DNA of 40,067 nucleotides from Alphaproteobacteria bacterium (GTDB lineage: Bacteria; Pseudomonadota; Alphaproteobacteria; Puniceispirillales; Puniceispirillaceae), in contig JADHLH010000012.1 of assembly GCA_016780765.1 (NCBI GenBank), positions 1 through 40,067 of the forward strand, given 5' to 3'. Each line of letters begins with the position of its first letter. Position 1 is the first letter of the stretch. The position numbers and the translations under genes are program-made. The notes beneath the pieces were generated by a model that saw only the letters and a list, made by a program, of their open reading frames with translations, was not told the DNA's origin and ran no database searches. Positions 8,627 through 17,394 of the stretch are shown in pieces.

Positions 8627-9826
8627 TTACGTCACACGTTCAATGGCAATCGCCGTGCCTTCACCGCCACCGATACAAATCGCCGCGATGCCACGTTGCA
8701 GACCGCGCGTTTCCAGTGCGTTCAGCAAGGTAACAATGATCCGGCTGCCAGAAGCACCGATCGGATGCCCCAGCGCGCAGGCCCCGCCATTCACATTGAT
8801 CTTGTCACGCGCAATCCCGAATTCATGCATAAAGGCCATTGGCACGACGGCAAAGGCCTCATTCACCTCCCACAGATCGACATCCTCAACGCCCCATCCC
8901 AGCCTGTCGAGCAGCTTTTTGGTGGCCGGCACAGGGGCAGTGGTAAACCAGCCCGGCTCATGCGCGTGGCCGGCATGTCCCAGAATACGCGCCCGCACCT
9001 TTAACCCCTTGGCCGCCGCATTGGCCCCGCTTGTCACGACAAGGGCCGCAGCACCATCCGAAATAGAGGATGCATTCGCTGCTGTCACAGTGCCATCAGC
9101 GGCAAAGGCCGGCCTCAGCTGCGGAATTTTTTCGGGTCGCGCCTTGCCAGGCTGCTCATCCGCGCTGATCACCGTATCGCCGCGGCGTGATGAAATGTTG
9201 ACCGGGGTGATTTCCCCGTCAAAGGCACCGCTGTCCTGCGCGGCACGGGCATTTGCCAGCGATTGCAACGCGTAGTCATCCTGCGCCTCGCGGGAAAACT
9301 GATAGCGCGATGCACATTCCTCGGCAAAGCTGCCCATCAGCCGGCCATCTTCATAGGCATCTTCAAGGCCGTCGAGGAACATGTGATCCTTCAGCGCCGC
9401 GTGACCAAGCCGTGCGCCGCCACGCGTTGCAGCTGACAGATAAGGGGCATTGGTCATGCTCTCCATGCCGCCAGCAACAACCAGCCCGGCGCTGCCTGCA
9501 CGGATCAGATCATGCGCCATCATCACCGTCTTCATGCCTGACCCGCACACCTTGTTGACGGTTGATGCCGGCACTGTCTCACCCAGCCCGCCGGCAAACC
9601 CGGCCTGTCGCGCCGGTGCCTGGCCAACCCCGGCCGGCAACACACAGCCCATCAGCACTTCTTCGACAACATCAGCCGCACACCCGGCATCGCCAAGCGC
9701 TGCCTTGATGGCAATGCCACCAAGCTGTGGTGCGGCCATGGCCGACAGATCACCCTGAAACGCGCCCATCGGGGTTCTGGCGGCACCGGCAATTACGATA
9801 TCGGTCTGGCTTGCTGCGTCTGGCAT
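8627..9826 (-). CDS. Acetyl-CoA C-acyltransferase (thiolase)
   Basis: A 399-residue thiolase of normal length. The nucleophilic Cys94 lies in NKVCGSGMKT, the catalytic His in EVNEAFAVV and GHPIGASGSRI segments, and the second cysteine in the C-terminal CIGGGEGTA. It splits 3-ketoacyl-CoA into acetyl-CoA and a shortened acyl-CoA, or runs the reverse. Beside an HSD10-like dehydrogenase and isobutyryl-CoA dehydrogenase, the most likely substrate is 2-methylacetoacetyl-CoA, giving acetyl-CoA and propionyl-CoA. A purely acetoacetyl-CoA role cannot be excluded. The ATG has GGGAGTGAC upstream. The 104-base spacer before it is filled by a tandem repeat. Confidence 0.88.
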   Translation of the reverse strand: MPDAASQTDIVIAGAARTPMGAFQGDLSAMAAPQLGGIAIKAALGDAGCAADVVEEVLMGCVLPAGVGQAPARQAGFAGGLGETVPASTVNKVCGSGMKTVMMAHDLIRAGSAGLVVAGGMESMTNAPYLSAATRGGARLGHAALKDHMFLDGLEDAYEDGRLMGSFAEECASRYQFSREAQDDYALQSLANARAAQDSGAFDGEITPVNISSRRGDTVISADEQPGKARPEKIPQLRPAFAADGTVTAANASSISDGAAALVVTSGANAAAKGLKVRARILGHAGHAHEPGWFTTAPVPATKKLLDRLGWGVEDVDLWEVNEAFAVVPMAFMHEFGIARDKINVNGGACALGHPIGASGSRIIVTLLNALETRGLQRGIAAICIGGGEGTAIAIERVT

Positions 9827-9862
9827 AACGTCACTCCCTTGTCAGGCTATACTTTTCAGGCA

Positions 9863-9918
9863 TGTTAATCCGGTCGTGTTAATCCGGGCATGGTGGTCGG
9901 GGCATGGTGGTCCGGGTC
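9863..9918. repeat. Tandem repeat, 14-nt unit, 4 degenerate copies
   Basis: Two copies of the TGTTAATCCGG type are followed by two copies of the TGGTGGTC-GGG type, all with a 14-base period. The first pair differ at two positions and the second pair at about three. They fill about half of the spacer between the enoyl-CoA hydratase stop and the thiolase start. Confidence 0.8.
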
Positions 9919-9930
9919 ATCTTTCGGCAG

Positions 9931-10713
9931 CTATTTGCCGGTAAAATCTGGTGACCGCTTCTCCATAAAGGCTGCCATGCCTTCCTTCTGGTCATCGGTG
10001 GCAAATAATGAATGAAAAGCCCGCCGTTCAAACAACAGCCCCTCGGCAAGCGGTGTCTCGAAGGCCCGGTCCACCGCCTCACGGGCCAGCAATACCGCAT
10101 TCTGGCCAAAGCCTGCAATGGTTCTGGCGGCTTCCATGGTCTCGTCCAGCAACGCATCATCGGCAATCACCCGCGCCACAAGTCCGGCGCGTTCAGCCTC
10201 TTGTGCGCCCATCATCCGCCCGGTCAGAACCATATCCATCGCCTTGGCCTTGCCGACTGCGCGCGTCATCCGCTGTGAGCCGCCCATGCCCGGCATCACC
10301 CCTATTTTGATTTCCGGCTGTCCGAACTGCGCCGACTCGGACGCAAAAATCATGTCACACATCATCGCCACCTCGCACCCGCCGCCAAGTGCATAGCCAG
10401 CAACGGCAGCGATCTTCGGGGTGCGCAGCGCGACAAAATCATCCCAGCCGGCAAACATGTTTTCCTGCAACACATCGGTATAGGATTTCGGGGCCATCTC
10501 CTTGATGTCGGCCCCTGCGGCAAAGGCTTTCTCATTGCCGGTCAGCACAAAGCAGCCAACCGCCGGATCACTGTCCAGCGGCTGCAAGGCGGCGACGATC
10601 TCGGTCATCACCTGATTGTTCAATGCATTCAGCGCCTTTGGCCGGTTGATCCGGACAAGCGCAACGCCGTCCGTAATCTCAACGGTGATGGTCTCAAATC
10701 TGGTGTCGCTCAT
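9931..10713 (-). CDS. Enoyl-CoA hydratase
   Basis: A 260-residue crotonase-family protein with both catalytic glutamates: Glu114 in [15 protein letters not shown] and Glu134 in [12 protein letters not shown]. The oxyanion-hole segment is [11 protein letters not shown]. It should add water to the double bond of 2-enoyl-CoAs, here methacrylyl-CoA and tiglyl-CoA of the valine and isoleucine routes. It begins 33 bases after the stop of the hydroxyisobutyrate dehydrogenase gene and has AAGGGACAAAGG upstream of the ATG. Unlike the crotonase-family protein at 28504-29343, it looks fully active. Confidence 0.9.
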   Translation of the reverse strand: MSDTRFETITVEITDGVALVRINRPKALNALNNQVMTEIVAALQPLDSDPAVGCFVLTGNEKAFAAGADIKEMAPKSYTDVLQENMFAGWDDFVALRTPKIAAVAGYALGGGCEVAMMCDMIFASESAQFGQPEIKIGVMPGMGGSQRMTRAVGKAKAMDMVLTGRMMGAQEAERAGLVARVIADDALLDETMEAARTIAGFGQNAVLLAREAVDRAFETPLAEGLLFERRAFHSLFATDDQKEGMAAFMEKRSPDFTGK

Positions 10714-10746
10714 CTGCCTTTGTCCCTTGTTGTGCTGATGCGCTGG

Positions 10747-11622
10747 CTAGGCGTCGCGCTTTCGTGTCTCGAAGCGCGGCAGCATGGCCGAAAAATCACG
10801 CCCCCGCCCGTCTTCTTCTTCAACAAACTGTTCATATAATGCGGTGGCAGCGGCCCCCATCGGCGTATCGGCATCGACACTGCCCGCCGCTTGCTGTGAC
10901 AACCGCAGGTCCTTCAGCATCAATTCAGCCGCGAAACCCGGCATATAGTCATTGTCGGCCGGGCTTTTCGGACCAACCCCGGGGGCCGGGCAATAGGTGT
11001 TCATGGTCCAGCTATATCCCGAAGACGTGCTGACAACATCAAACATCTTCTGCCTGTCCAGCCCCAACCTGTCGGCCAGTGCAAAGGCCTCGCATGTCGC
11101 GATCATCGTCGCGCCCAGGATCATGTTGTTGCAGATTTTGGCAGACTGGCCTGCCCCGCTGTCACCGCAATGCACTGCCTTCTGGCCCATGATTTCGAAC
11201 AGTGGTTCCGCCAATGCGAACGCCGCAGCCGACCCGCCTGCCATAAAGGTCAATGTACCGGCGAGCGCCCCGCCAACGCCGCCCGACACCGGGGCATCAA
11301 CGGCCAGCAGGCCGGCTGCATCGGCATCCATCGCCACCGCGCGTGCCGAATCAACATCAACAGTCGAACAATCAACAAAGCCGCATCCGGCCGCTATGAC
11401 CGGGATAATCTCGGCCGCCACACTGCGCAGAATCGCACCATCAGGCAGCATGGTGATGACCACTTCGCGTCCTGTGGCTGCAGCTGCGGCGCTTGTCGCC
11501 AACTCTACATTCGCCAGTGAAACACCGGTCACATCGAAACCGGTCACATCATGCCCGGCCGCTGCCAGATTGCTGGCCATTGGCGCGCCCATATTGCCAA
11601 GTCCGATAAAACCGATTTTCAT
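10747..11622 (-). CDS. mmsB: 3-hydroxyisobutyrate dehydrogenase
   Basis: A 291-residue beta-hydroxyacid dehydrogenase. It has the NAD-binding N-terminus GFIGLGNMGAPMASNLAAAG, the substrate loop DAPVSGGVGGALAGTL, and the segment KICNNMILGATM, which carries the catalytic lysine. It oxidises 3-hydroxyisobutyrate to methylmalonate semialdehyde with NAD. The start is preceded by AGGAGACGGG. It lies between 3-hydroxyisobutyryl-CoA hydrolase and enoyl-CoA hydratase, which supply and precede its substrate in valine breakdown. The next enzyme, methylmalonate-semialdehyde dehydrogenase (MmsA), is not in the window. Confidence 0.9.
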   Translation of the reverse strand: MKIGFIGLGNMGAPMASNLAAAGHDVTGFDVTGVSLANVELATSAAAAATGREVVITMLPDGAILRSVAAEIIPVIAAGCGFVDCSTVDVDSARAVAMDADAAGLLAVDAPVSGGVGGALAGTLTFMAGGSAAAFALAEPLFEIMGQKAVHCGDSGAGQSAKICNNMILGATMIATCEAFALADRLGLDRQKMFDVVSTSSGYSWTMNTYCPAPGVGPKSPADNDYMPGFAAELMLKDLRLSQQAAGSVDADTPMGAAATALYEQFVEEEDGRGRDFSAMLPRFETRKRDA

Positions 11623-11641
11623 GCCCGTCTCCTGCTTCCTG

Positions 11642-12670
11642 TCAGTCCAGCGGCGCCAGCAAATCCGCGATCAGCGCTGGTGGTACCGCCGCCACATCAT
11701 CATGACGCCAGCGCGGCGCGTGATCCTTGTCGATGACGGCCGCGCGAACACCCTCGACAAAATCAGTCGATGCCAGCCACCGATGGGTGAAACGATATTC
11801 CATATCAAGCGCTGTTTCCATAGTTGGCGCATCGCGCACCGCCCGGACCAGCGCCACAGTCGCGGCAAGGGCAATCGGCGACCCTGCTGCCATCCCCCCG
11901 GCCATACGCGGAAATGTGGCCAGCAATGCATCATGGGCGTCAAGCTGGCTGCGTATAGCGATCACATCATGGCCCCCGAACACGGCGTTGATATCATCCA
12001 TATGCGCGGCCAGCATACTGTCGCCCGCGGGTTGTGCATGCCGGGCGATTATTACCCAGACATCTGCATCATCACTTGCCACCAGATCAGATATCAGCGC
12101 GCCAAGCCTGTCTTCGGGCACATAGGCATCGGCAAAGCCGGCATACAGGCTGTCAGCCGCCGTCATCCGGTGTCCGGTCAGTCCAAGACATTCTCCCAGA
12201 TGCCCCGGGGCCCGCGCCAGCAACAGTGAACCACCCACATCAGGCACCAGCCCGATGCCGCATTCGGGCATAGCAAGGCGGGTGCTGTCAGTCACGATCC
12301 GGTGCGAGCCATGCGCCGCTACCCCAACGCCGCCGCCCATCACAAAGCCGTGCATGATGGCGATATAGGGTTTTGGATACTCATGGATCAGCGCGTTCAG
12401 GCGATATTCATCGCGCCAGAACCGGCGGCCATATTCAGCATCTTCGTCCAGACCCGCCTGATACAGACGCGTGATATCACCGCCAGCGCAAAAAGCCCGG
12501 TCACCAGCCCCGTCAATCACCACATGATCAACCTGCGGATCATCGCGCCAGGCCAGCAAGGCGCGCTCCAGCTCCAGACACATATCATGGGTCAGGGCGT
12601 TCAGCGCCTTTGGGCGGTTCAGCGTGATCCGGCCAGCCCGCCCGTCAATCCGGCACTGGATGTCGCTCAT
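11642..12670 (-). CDS. 3-hydroxyisobutyryl-CoA hydrolase
   Basis: A 342-residue member of the crotonase superfamily of HIBCH type. It has MHGFVMGGGVGVAAHGSHR and MPECGIGLVPDVGGS, the latter being the HIBCH version of the second glutamate segment. It is longer than plain hydratases because of a C-terminal extension, as expected. It releases CoA from 3-hydroxyisobutyryl-CoA, which protects the cell from reactive methacrylyl-CoA. The ATG overlaps the stop of the acyl-CoA dehydrogenase gene by four bases (ATGA), a sign of coupled translation. Confidence 0.9.
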   Translation of the reverse strand: MSDIQCRIDGRAGRITLNRPKALNALTHDMCLELERALLAWRDDPQVDHVVIDGAGDRAFCAGGDITRLYQAGLDEDAEYGRRFWRDEYRLNALIHEYPKPYIAIMHGFVMGGGVGVAAHGSHRIVTDSTRLAMPECGIGLVPDVGGSLLLARAPGHLGECLGLTGHRMTAADSLYAGFADAYVPEDRLGALISDLVASDDADVWVIIARHAQPAGDSMLAAHMDDINAVFGGHDVIAIRSQLDAHDALLATFPRMAGGMAAGSPIALAATVALVRAVRDAPTMETALDMEYRFTHRWLASTDFVEGVRAAVIDKDHAPRWRHDDVAAVPPALIADLLAPLD

Positions 12671-13818
12671 TGATCGCGCTCAGCCAGCATCGAGCGGCTG
12701 ATGATCAGACGCATGATCTCGTTGGTACCCTCCAGGATTTGATGTACCCGCAGATCGCGTACAATCTTCTCGATCCCGTAATCTGCCAGATAGCCATATC
12801 CGCCATGGATCTGCAGCGCCTCATTGGCGACCCGAAAGCCGACATCGGTGACGAACCGTTTGGCCATCGCGCAATGGCGGGTTGCATCAGGGGCCGCGTG
12901 ATCCAGCTTCCACGCCGCCTGCCGCAAGAACAGACGCGCTGCCTGCAATTCAGTTTCCATGTCTGCCAGCTTGAACTGAACCGACTGGAAGGAATCAATA
13001 CTCTTGCCAAAGGCCTTGCGCTCGGCTGTATAGGTCAGCGCTTTGTTCAGGGCCGCCTGCGCACCGCCAAGCGACGCCGCAGCGATGTTCAGCCGCCCGC
13101 CATCAAGGCCCTTCATGGCGTATTTGAAACCGGCACCTTCTTCACCAAGCAGGCTGTCCGCACCGACCATACAATTTTCAAGGATCACCTGCGCCGTTGG
13201 CTGGCCGCGCCAGCCCATCTTCATTTCCTGTGCGCCAAAGCCCAGACCGTCAGTGCCAGCATCGATCATCAGCGCCGAAATGCCACGCGGCGAGTCATCG
13301 CCCGTCCGGCACATCACCACATAGAGATCGGAATAATCACCGCCGGAAATAAAGGATTTGGTGCCGCTGACAGTCCAACCTTCATTGGTGCGTTCGGCCC
13401 GTGTGCGCAGCGCCGCCGCATCCGAACCTGACCCGGGCTCGGTCAGACAATATGAGGCAATCCGCTTCATTTTCACCAGATCGGGAAGATAGCGTTCCTT
13501 CATCGCGTCATGGCCAAAGCTGGAGATCATCCACGCCACCATGTTGTGGATCGACATGAAGGATGATACCGACGGGCAGGCCATGGCCAGCGCCTCAAAG
13601 ATCAGGGTTGCATCGAGCCGTGTCAGCCCCGACCCGCCATCCTCTTCAGGCACATAGATCGCCGCCAGCCCCAGTTCTGCCGCTGTCTGCAGACATTCGC
13701 GCGGCATCTCCATTGCCTGGTCCCAGGCCACCGCATGCGGTTCTATATTGGTCGCGCCAAAATCGCGTGCCATGTCGAAAATAGCGTGCTGTTCTTCGGT
13801 CATCGAAAAATCGTACAT
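12667..13818 (-). CDS. Acyl-CoA dehydrogenase, probably isobutyryl-CoA dehydrogenase
   Basis: A 383-residue flavoprotein. It has YCLTEPGSGSDAAALRTRA (flavin and substrate contacts), WRGQPTAQVILENC, and the C-terminal HQILEGTNEIMRLIISRSML with the catalytic glutamate in the place typical of short and branched-chain members. It removes two hydrogens from isobutyryl-CoA, and perhaps from 2-methylbutyryl-CoA, passing electrons to electron-transfer flavoprotein. The assignment to isobutyryl-CoA follows from the next two genes. CAGGAGACAAG precedes the ATG. It begins the valine block, 45 bases after the stop of the PaaK-like gene. Confidence 0.88.
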   Translation of the reverse strand: MYDFSMTEEQHAIFDMARDFGATNIEPHAVAWDQAMEMPRECLQTAAELGLAAIYVPEEDGGSGLTRLDATLIFEALAMACPSVSSFMSIHNMVAWMISSFGHDAMKERYLPDLVKMKRIASYCLTEPGSGSDAAALRTRAERTNEGWTVSGTKSFISGGDYSDLYVVMCRTGDDSPRGISALMIDAGTDGLGFGAQEMKMGWRGQPTAQVILENCMVGADSLLGEEGAGFKYAMKGLDGGRLNIAAASLGGAQAALNKALTYTAERKAFGKSIDSFQSVQFKLADMETELQAARLFLRQAAWKLDHAAPDATRHCAMAKRFVTDVGFRVANEALQIHGGYGYLADYGIEKIVRDLRVHQILEGTNEIMRLIISRSMLAERDQ

Positions 13819-13863
13819 CGGTCTTGTCTCCTGAATGAAAGCAACAGCGATGCCGGCGGCAGG

Positions 13864-15117
13864 CTAGCTCAGATCACGCGTATCCTCGATCACGATACCA
13901 TCGCGCGGCAGACTGCCCGGGGCGCACAGGCTGATATCGCCGCGCAGTTTCAGAATCTCGCGCACAGGTCCTTCGAATTTCGCCGGATCATCTGCCGTTG
14001 TCTCAATGGCGACAGCCATCGTATCTGCCGATCCGTCATGGCCAACAGTCACCCGCACCCGCTCAATCGCATCATCACGGGACACCAGTTCTGCGACCTG
14101 TTCCGGGCGCACGAACATACCCTTTACCTTGGTCGCCTGATCGCCACGGCCACGCCAGCCGACAATGCGCATATTGGTCCGTCCGCACGGGCTGCTGCCG
14201 GGCATCACTGCCGACATGTCACCTGTGGCAAAGCGGATCAGCGGAAATTCCGGTGTAAACACAGTCACCACAACCTCGCCGATATCCCCGTCAGGCACAG
14301 GATCACCCGTGCCAGGGGTGCATATCTCGACGATCGCCCCCTCATCCACAATCATCCCGTCCATGGCCAGGCTTTCATAGGCCACCATGCCGACATCGGC
14401 GGTGCCATAACTCTGCCTGCAGGTGATACCGCGATCGGCATATCCTTGACGCATTGCCGGGAACAGCGGCCCGCCGCTGACAAAAGCGTGCTTCAGTTGC
14501 GACATCGCCAGACCCAGCGCGTCACCTTGCTCAAGGATCGCATTCAGATAGTCGGGCGTGCCGGCATAGGCGGTCGCCCCCAGCGCTGACATTGCCCGCG
14601 CCTGCAATTCTGTCTGGCCGGTACCGGCAGGAAAGACGGTGACACCAACCGCCGCCGCCGCAGATTCGAACATCTGGCCAGCTGGTGTGAAATGATAGGC
14701 AAAGCAATTGTGAACACGGTCAACAGGACGCAGACCAGCGGCAAACAACGCGCGCCCAAACCGCCAGAAGTCACGCGCCTTGCCAATTTCGCCAGCCCGC
14801 ATGCCAGGCTCATAAATCGGGCCAGGTGACTGGAAGATCATGTCGATCTGGTCCAGCGGCACGCCATTGAAGCCGCCGAGGGGCGGCAGCTCGGCCTGTT
14901 TTGTCATCAGATCGGATTTGCGCAATACCGGCAGGGTTGCCAGTGCCGCACGGTCAGTGATCAGTGACGGGTCGATATCGTCCAGCGCACCAGCATAGCC
15001 GGGCGCGTTGTCTCTGGCATGCGCAACAGCCGCTGGAAGGCATTCCGCAAGCGACGCCGCGCGCGCATCAGCCGAGCGCGTTTCAAGCTCATCATAGAAT
15101 TCTGTATCCGTGGCCAT
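13864..15117 (-). CDS. PaaK-like adenylate-forming protein with altered P-loop
   Basis: A 417-residue protein related to phenylacetate-CoA ligase. The core is recognisable: HNCFAYHFTPAGQMFESAAA, QSYGTADVGMVAYE (the A5-type motif), FPLIRFATGDMS, and GRGDQATKVKGMFVRPEQV near the C-terminal domain. The usual ATP-binding loop of the family, close to SSGTTGKPT, is replaced by FQSPGPIYEPG at about residues 95-105, with no threonine-rich stretch or lysine. The protein may therefore use ATP differently or have lost adenylation. It starts nine bases after the livF stop, so it belongs to the transporter operon. The substrate is unknown; a CoA ester of an imported acid is an inference. Confidence 0.75.
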   Translation of the reverse strand: MATDTEFYDELETRSADARAASLAECLPAAVAHARDNAPGYAGALDDIDPSLITDRAALATLPVLRKSDLMTKQAELPPLGGFNGVPLDQIDMIFQSPGPIYEPGMRAGEIGKARDFWRFGRALFAAGLRPVDRVHNCFAYHFTPAGQMFESAAAAVGVTVFPAGTGQTELQARAMSALGATAYAGTPDYLNAILEQGDALGLAMSQLKHAFVSGGPLFPAMRQGYADRGITCRQSYGTADVGMVAYESLAMDGMIVDEGAIVEICTPGTGDPVPDGDIGEVVVTVFTPEFPLIRFATGDMSAVMPGSSPCGRTNMRIVGWRGRGDQATKVKGMFVRPEQVAELVSRDDAIERVRVTVGHDGSADTMAVAIETTADDPAKFEGPVREILKLRGDISLCAPGSLPRDGIVIEDTRDLS

Positions 15118-15126
15118 GGCCTGCCT

Positions 15127-15951
15127 CTAGCTGAGCCAGCGCTTCCGCCGGCGGTATGAACGCACATCACGGAAGGATTTGCGGCCTTCATCCGACATGC
15201 CGAGATAGAACTCCTTCACGTCCGGATTTTCACGCAGCTGCTGCGCCGGCCCATCCATCACAACGCGGCCATTCTCCAGAATATAGCCGTAATGCGCAAA
15301 CCGCAGCGCGATATTGGTGTTCTGTTCGGCCAGAAGGAAGGACACACCTTCCTTCTCGTTCAGATCTTTCACGATACCGAAAATTTCCTCGACCAGCTGC
15401 GGTGCCAGCCCCATTGACGGCTCGTCCAGCAGGATCGTTTCTGGCCGCGACATCAAGGCCCGCCCGATGGCACACATCTGCTGTTCACCACCCGAAGTAT
15501 AGCCGGCCTGCGACTTGCGGCGTTCTTTCAGACGCGGGAAATAATTATATACCAGCTCCAGATCATCATTGATCTCGGACCGGCTGGCACTGCGGGTGAA
15601 GCTGCCTGTCAGCAGATTTTCCTCCACCGTCAGATGCTCGAAGCAATGCCGGCCTTCCATCACCTGGATCACACCCTGCTTGACCAGCAATGAGGGGTTC
15701 AGGTCGGCAACGGGCGACCCGCGATAATGGATGCTGCCCTTGGTGACCTCGCCGCGTTCTGAATGCAGCAGGTTGGAGATGGCCTTCAGCGTCGTTGTCT
15801 TGCCGGCACCGTTGCCACCAAGCAGCGCTGTAATCCCGCCCTTTGGCACCTGCAGCGACACGCCCTTCAGCACCAGAATGACATGATTATAGATCACCTC
15901 GATATTGTTCACATCGAGTAGGGTTTCTGACTGCGGCTCATTATCCAGCAT
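15127..15951 (-). CDS. livF: ABC transporter ATPase, branched-chain type (LivF-like)
   Basis: A 274-residue ATPase. It has Walker A GGNGAGKTT (about residues 45-53), signature YTSGGEQQM, and Walker B TILLDEPSMGLAP. The C-terminal YGYILENGRVVMDGPAQQL is typical of LivF. It is followed by a 35-residue basic tail (FRDVRSYRRRKRWLS), somewhat longer than usual. It pairs with LivG to drive import through LivH and LivM. It lies 78 bases after the stop of the binding-protein gene, with a stem-loop in between. Sequence gives no substrate specificity. Confidence 0.88.
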   Translation of the reverse strand: MLDNEPQSETLLDVNNIEVIYNHVILVLKGVSLQVPKGGITALLGGNGAGKTTTLKAISNLLHSERGEVTKGSIHYRGSPVADLNPSLLVKQGVIQVMEGRHCFEHLTVEENLLTGSFTRSASRSEINDDLELVYNYFPRLKERRKSQAGYTSGGEQQMCAIGRALMSRPETILLDEPSMGLAPQLVEEIFGIVKDLNEKEGVSFLLAEQNTNIALRFAHYGYILENGRVVMDGPAQQLRENPDVKEFYLGMSDEGRKSFRDVRSYRRRKRWLS

Positions 15952-15988
15952 GACCAGCTCTTTTTCTGGGTTATCGATAAATCAAAGT

Positions 15989-16014
15989 CCGGCCCCCGCA
16001 TATACGGGGACCGG
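15989..16014 (-). terminator. Stem-loop between the binding-protein gene and livF
   Basis: On the minus strand CCGGTCCCCG and CGGGGGCCGG form a ten-base-pair stem (one G-U pair) around a six-base loop. A U-rich but broken stretch follows (ACTTTGATTT). It lies about 16 bases after the stop of the binding-protein gene. It is probably a partial terminator or an mRNA 3' end stabiliser that raises binding-protein output relative to the ATPase. Confidence 0.65.
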
Positions 16015-16029
16015 GATAGTTATTATGGC

Positions 16030-17310
16030 TTAGCCACAACGCTCGGACAGATTGTTTTCCGCTGCGTATGCCGCTGAATCTTCCGCAATCAACCGATTGA
16101 TGACGTCCATGTCACCAGGGTTGAATGGCGTAATCAACGACCAGGTCTTGTTCTTGGCATCCCACTGCTGAATGGCTGTCACCATCGGGCCGCCATGGCT
16201 TTCGCATGAGACCTTGAAGCTTGGGCCGAAGTTTGGCATGCCGATGGCTGCCATTTTCTCTTCGGTGATTTCCAGCACCTCAAAGCCATCGCGCAGATCG
16301 CCAGCAGTGATGTTTGACTTGCCAGTCATTTTCTGGGCTGTCTTGATGCCTTCTGCGGCCAGCATGCCTGCATACATACCGCGGCTGTAAAGAACGGTAC
16401 CGGCATGTTCGCCACTGGCCTTGCCAGTGTCGTACAGGTACGTCTTCAGATCGTCATACAGCGGGTAGTCCATACCGGTATTGTGCATGGCAAGCGCCTT
16501 GTAACCATCGGCCTTCATGCCGGCAGGGATCACGTCATTCTCGGACCCTGACCACCACACACCAATGAATTTTTCCATTGGATAGCGGATGTTGGCAGCT
16601 TCCTGAATCGCGACCTGATTCATCACGCCCCAGCCCCACATAGTGATGTAGTCGGGCTTCTCACGGCGAATCTGCAGCCACTGCGACTTCTGCTCCTGAC
16701 CAGGGTGGTCAACAGGCAGCAGGCTCAGCTCAAATTCATGCTTCTTCGCCAGCTCTTCCAGTGTGCGGATTGGCTCTCTACCGTAAGCACTGTTGTGATA
16801 GACAAGCGCAATTTTCTTGCCTTTGATGTCACCATTCTCCTGATCGAGGATATGGTTGATAACAGCAGATGCTGCTGACCAATAGTTCCCCGGGAAGTTG
16901 AAGATATGGCTGAAGACCTTGCCGTTGGCAGCAGATGTCCGGCCATAACCCATCGACAGGATCGGAATGTCGGCGGCTGTTGCCTTCGGGATCAGCTGGT
17001 AGGTGATGCCTGTGGACAGCGGCTGATAAACAAGTGAGCCAAGGTCTTTGGTCGCTTCAAAGCACTCGACACCCTTTTCGGTATTATAGGCAGTCTCGCA
17101 TTCGATGAGATTTACCATCTCGCCGCCGATACCACCATCACGCTCGTTCAAAAGCGCAAAATAGTCGGCATACCCATCTGCATAAGGAATACCGTTCGGA
17201 CCATAGGCACCCGTTCTGTACACCAGCGACGGTATGACCAGTTCTGCCAGTGCCGGTGTGGCCACCGATACTGCCACCGCTGTGGCCATCATCATACGTT
17301 TGATGTTCAT
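16030..17310 (-). CDS. Periplasmic substrate-binding protein of a branched-chain-type ABC importer
   Basis: A 426-residue exported protein. It starts MNIKRMMMATAVAVSVATPA, a signal peptide with cleavage expected after ALA at about residue 22. The mature part is of the Peripla_BP_6/LivK type, with a YGPNGIPYADGYADYF segment and many charged surface regions. The open frame reaches 13 codons upstream, but the ATG at 17308-17310 has a strong GGAGGA before it. Binding proteins found beside acyl-CoA ligases often take organic acids rather than amino acids, so leucine/valine binding should not be assumed. It lies between the livM and livF genes. Confidence 0.85.
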   Translation of the reverse strand: MNIKRMMMATAVAVSVATPALAELVIPSLVYRTGAYGPNGIPYADGYADYFALLNERDGGIGGEMVNLIECETAYNTEKGVECFEATKDLGSLVYQPLSTGITYQLIPKATAADIPILSMGYGRTSAANGKVFSHIFNFPGNYWSAASAVINHILDQENGDIKGKKIALVYHNSAYGREPIRTLEELAKKHEFELSLLPVDHPGQEQKSQWLQIRREKPDYITMWGWGVMNQVAIQEAANIRYPMEKFIGVWWSGSENDVIPAGMKADGYKALAMHNTGMDYPLYDDLKTYLYDTGKASGEHAGTVLYSRGMYAGMLAAEGIKTAQKMTGKSNITAGDLRDGFEVLEITEEKMAAIGMPNFGPSFKVSCESHGGPMVTAIQQWDAKNKTWSLITPFNPGDMDVINRLIAEDSAAYAAENNLSERCG

Positions 17311-17394
17311 TCTAACTCCTCCGTTTGGTTCGTCATTGATGTCGTCCATCAGTTTTCTCAGACGACTAGAATGGCAATTCCGCGTTGTTCGTTA

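Noticed and set aside
8388-9275. Plus-strand open frame of 295 codons
   Set aside because: It is antisense to the dehydrogenase and thiolase genes. The composition is low in complexity (Ser, Ala, Pro) and it has no ribosome binding site.
10997-12229. Long plus-strand open frame of 410 codons
   Set aside because: It lies opposite the hydroxyisobutyrate dehydrogenase and hydrolase genes, which have clear family motifs. Its translation is rich in Pro, Ala, His and Arg with no recognisable motif, as expected for an antisense frame in GC-rich DNA.
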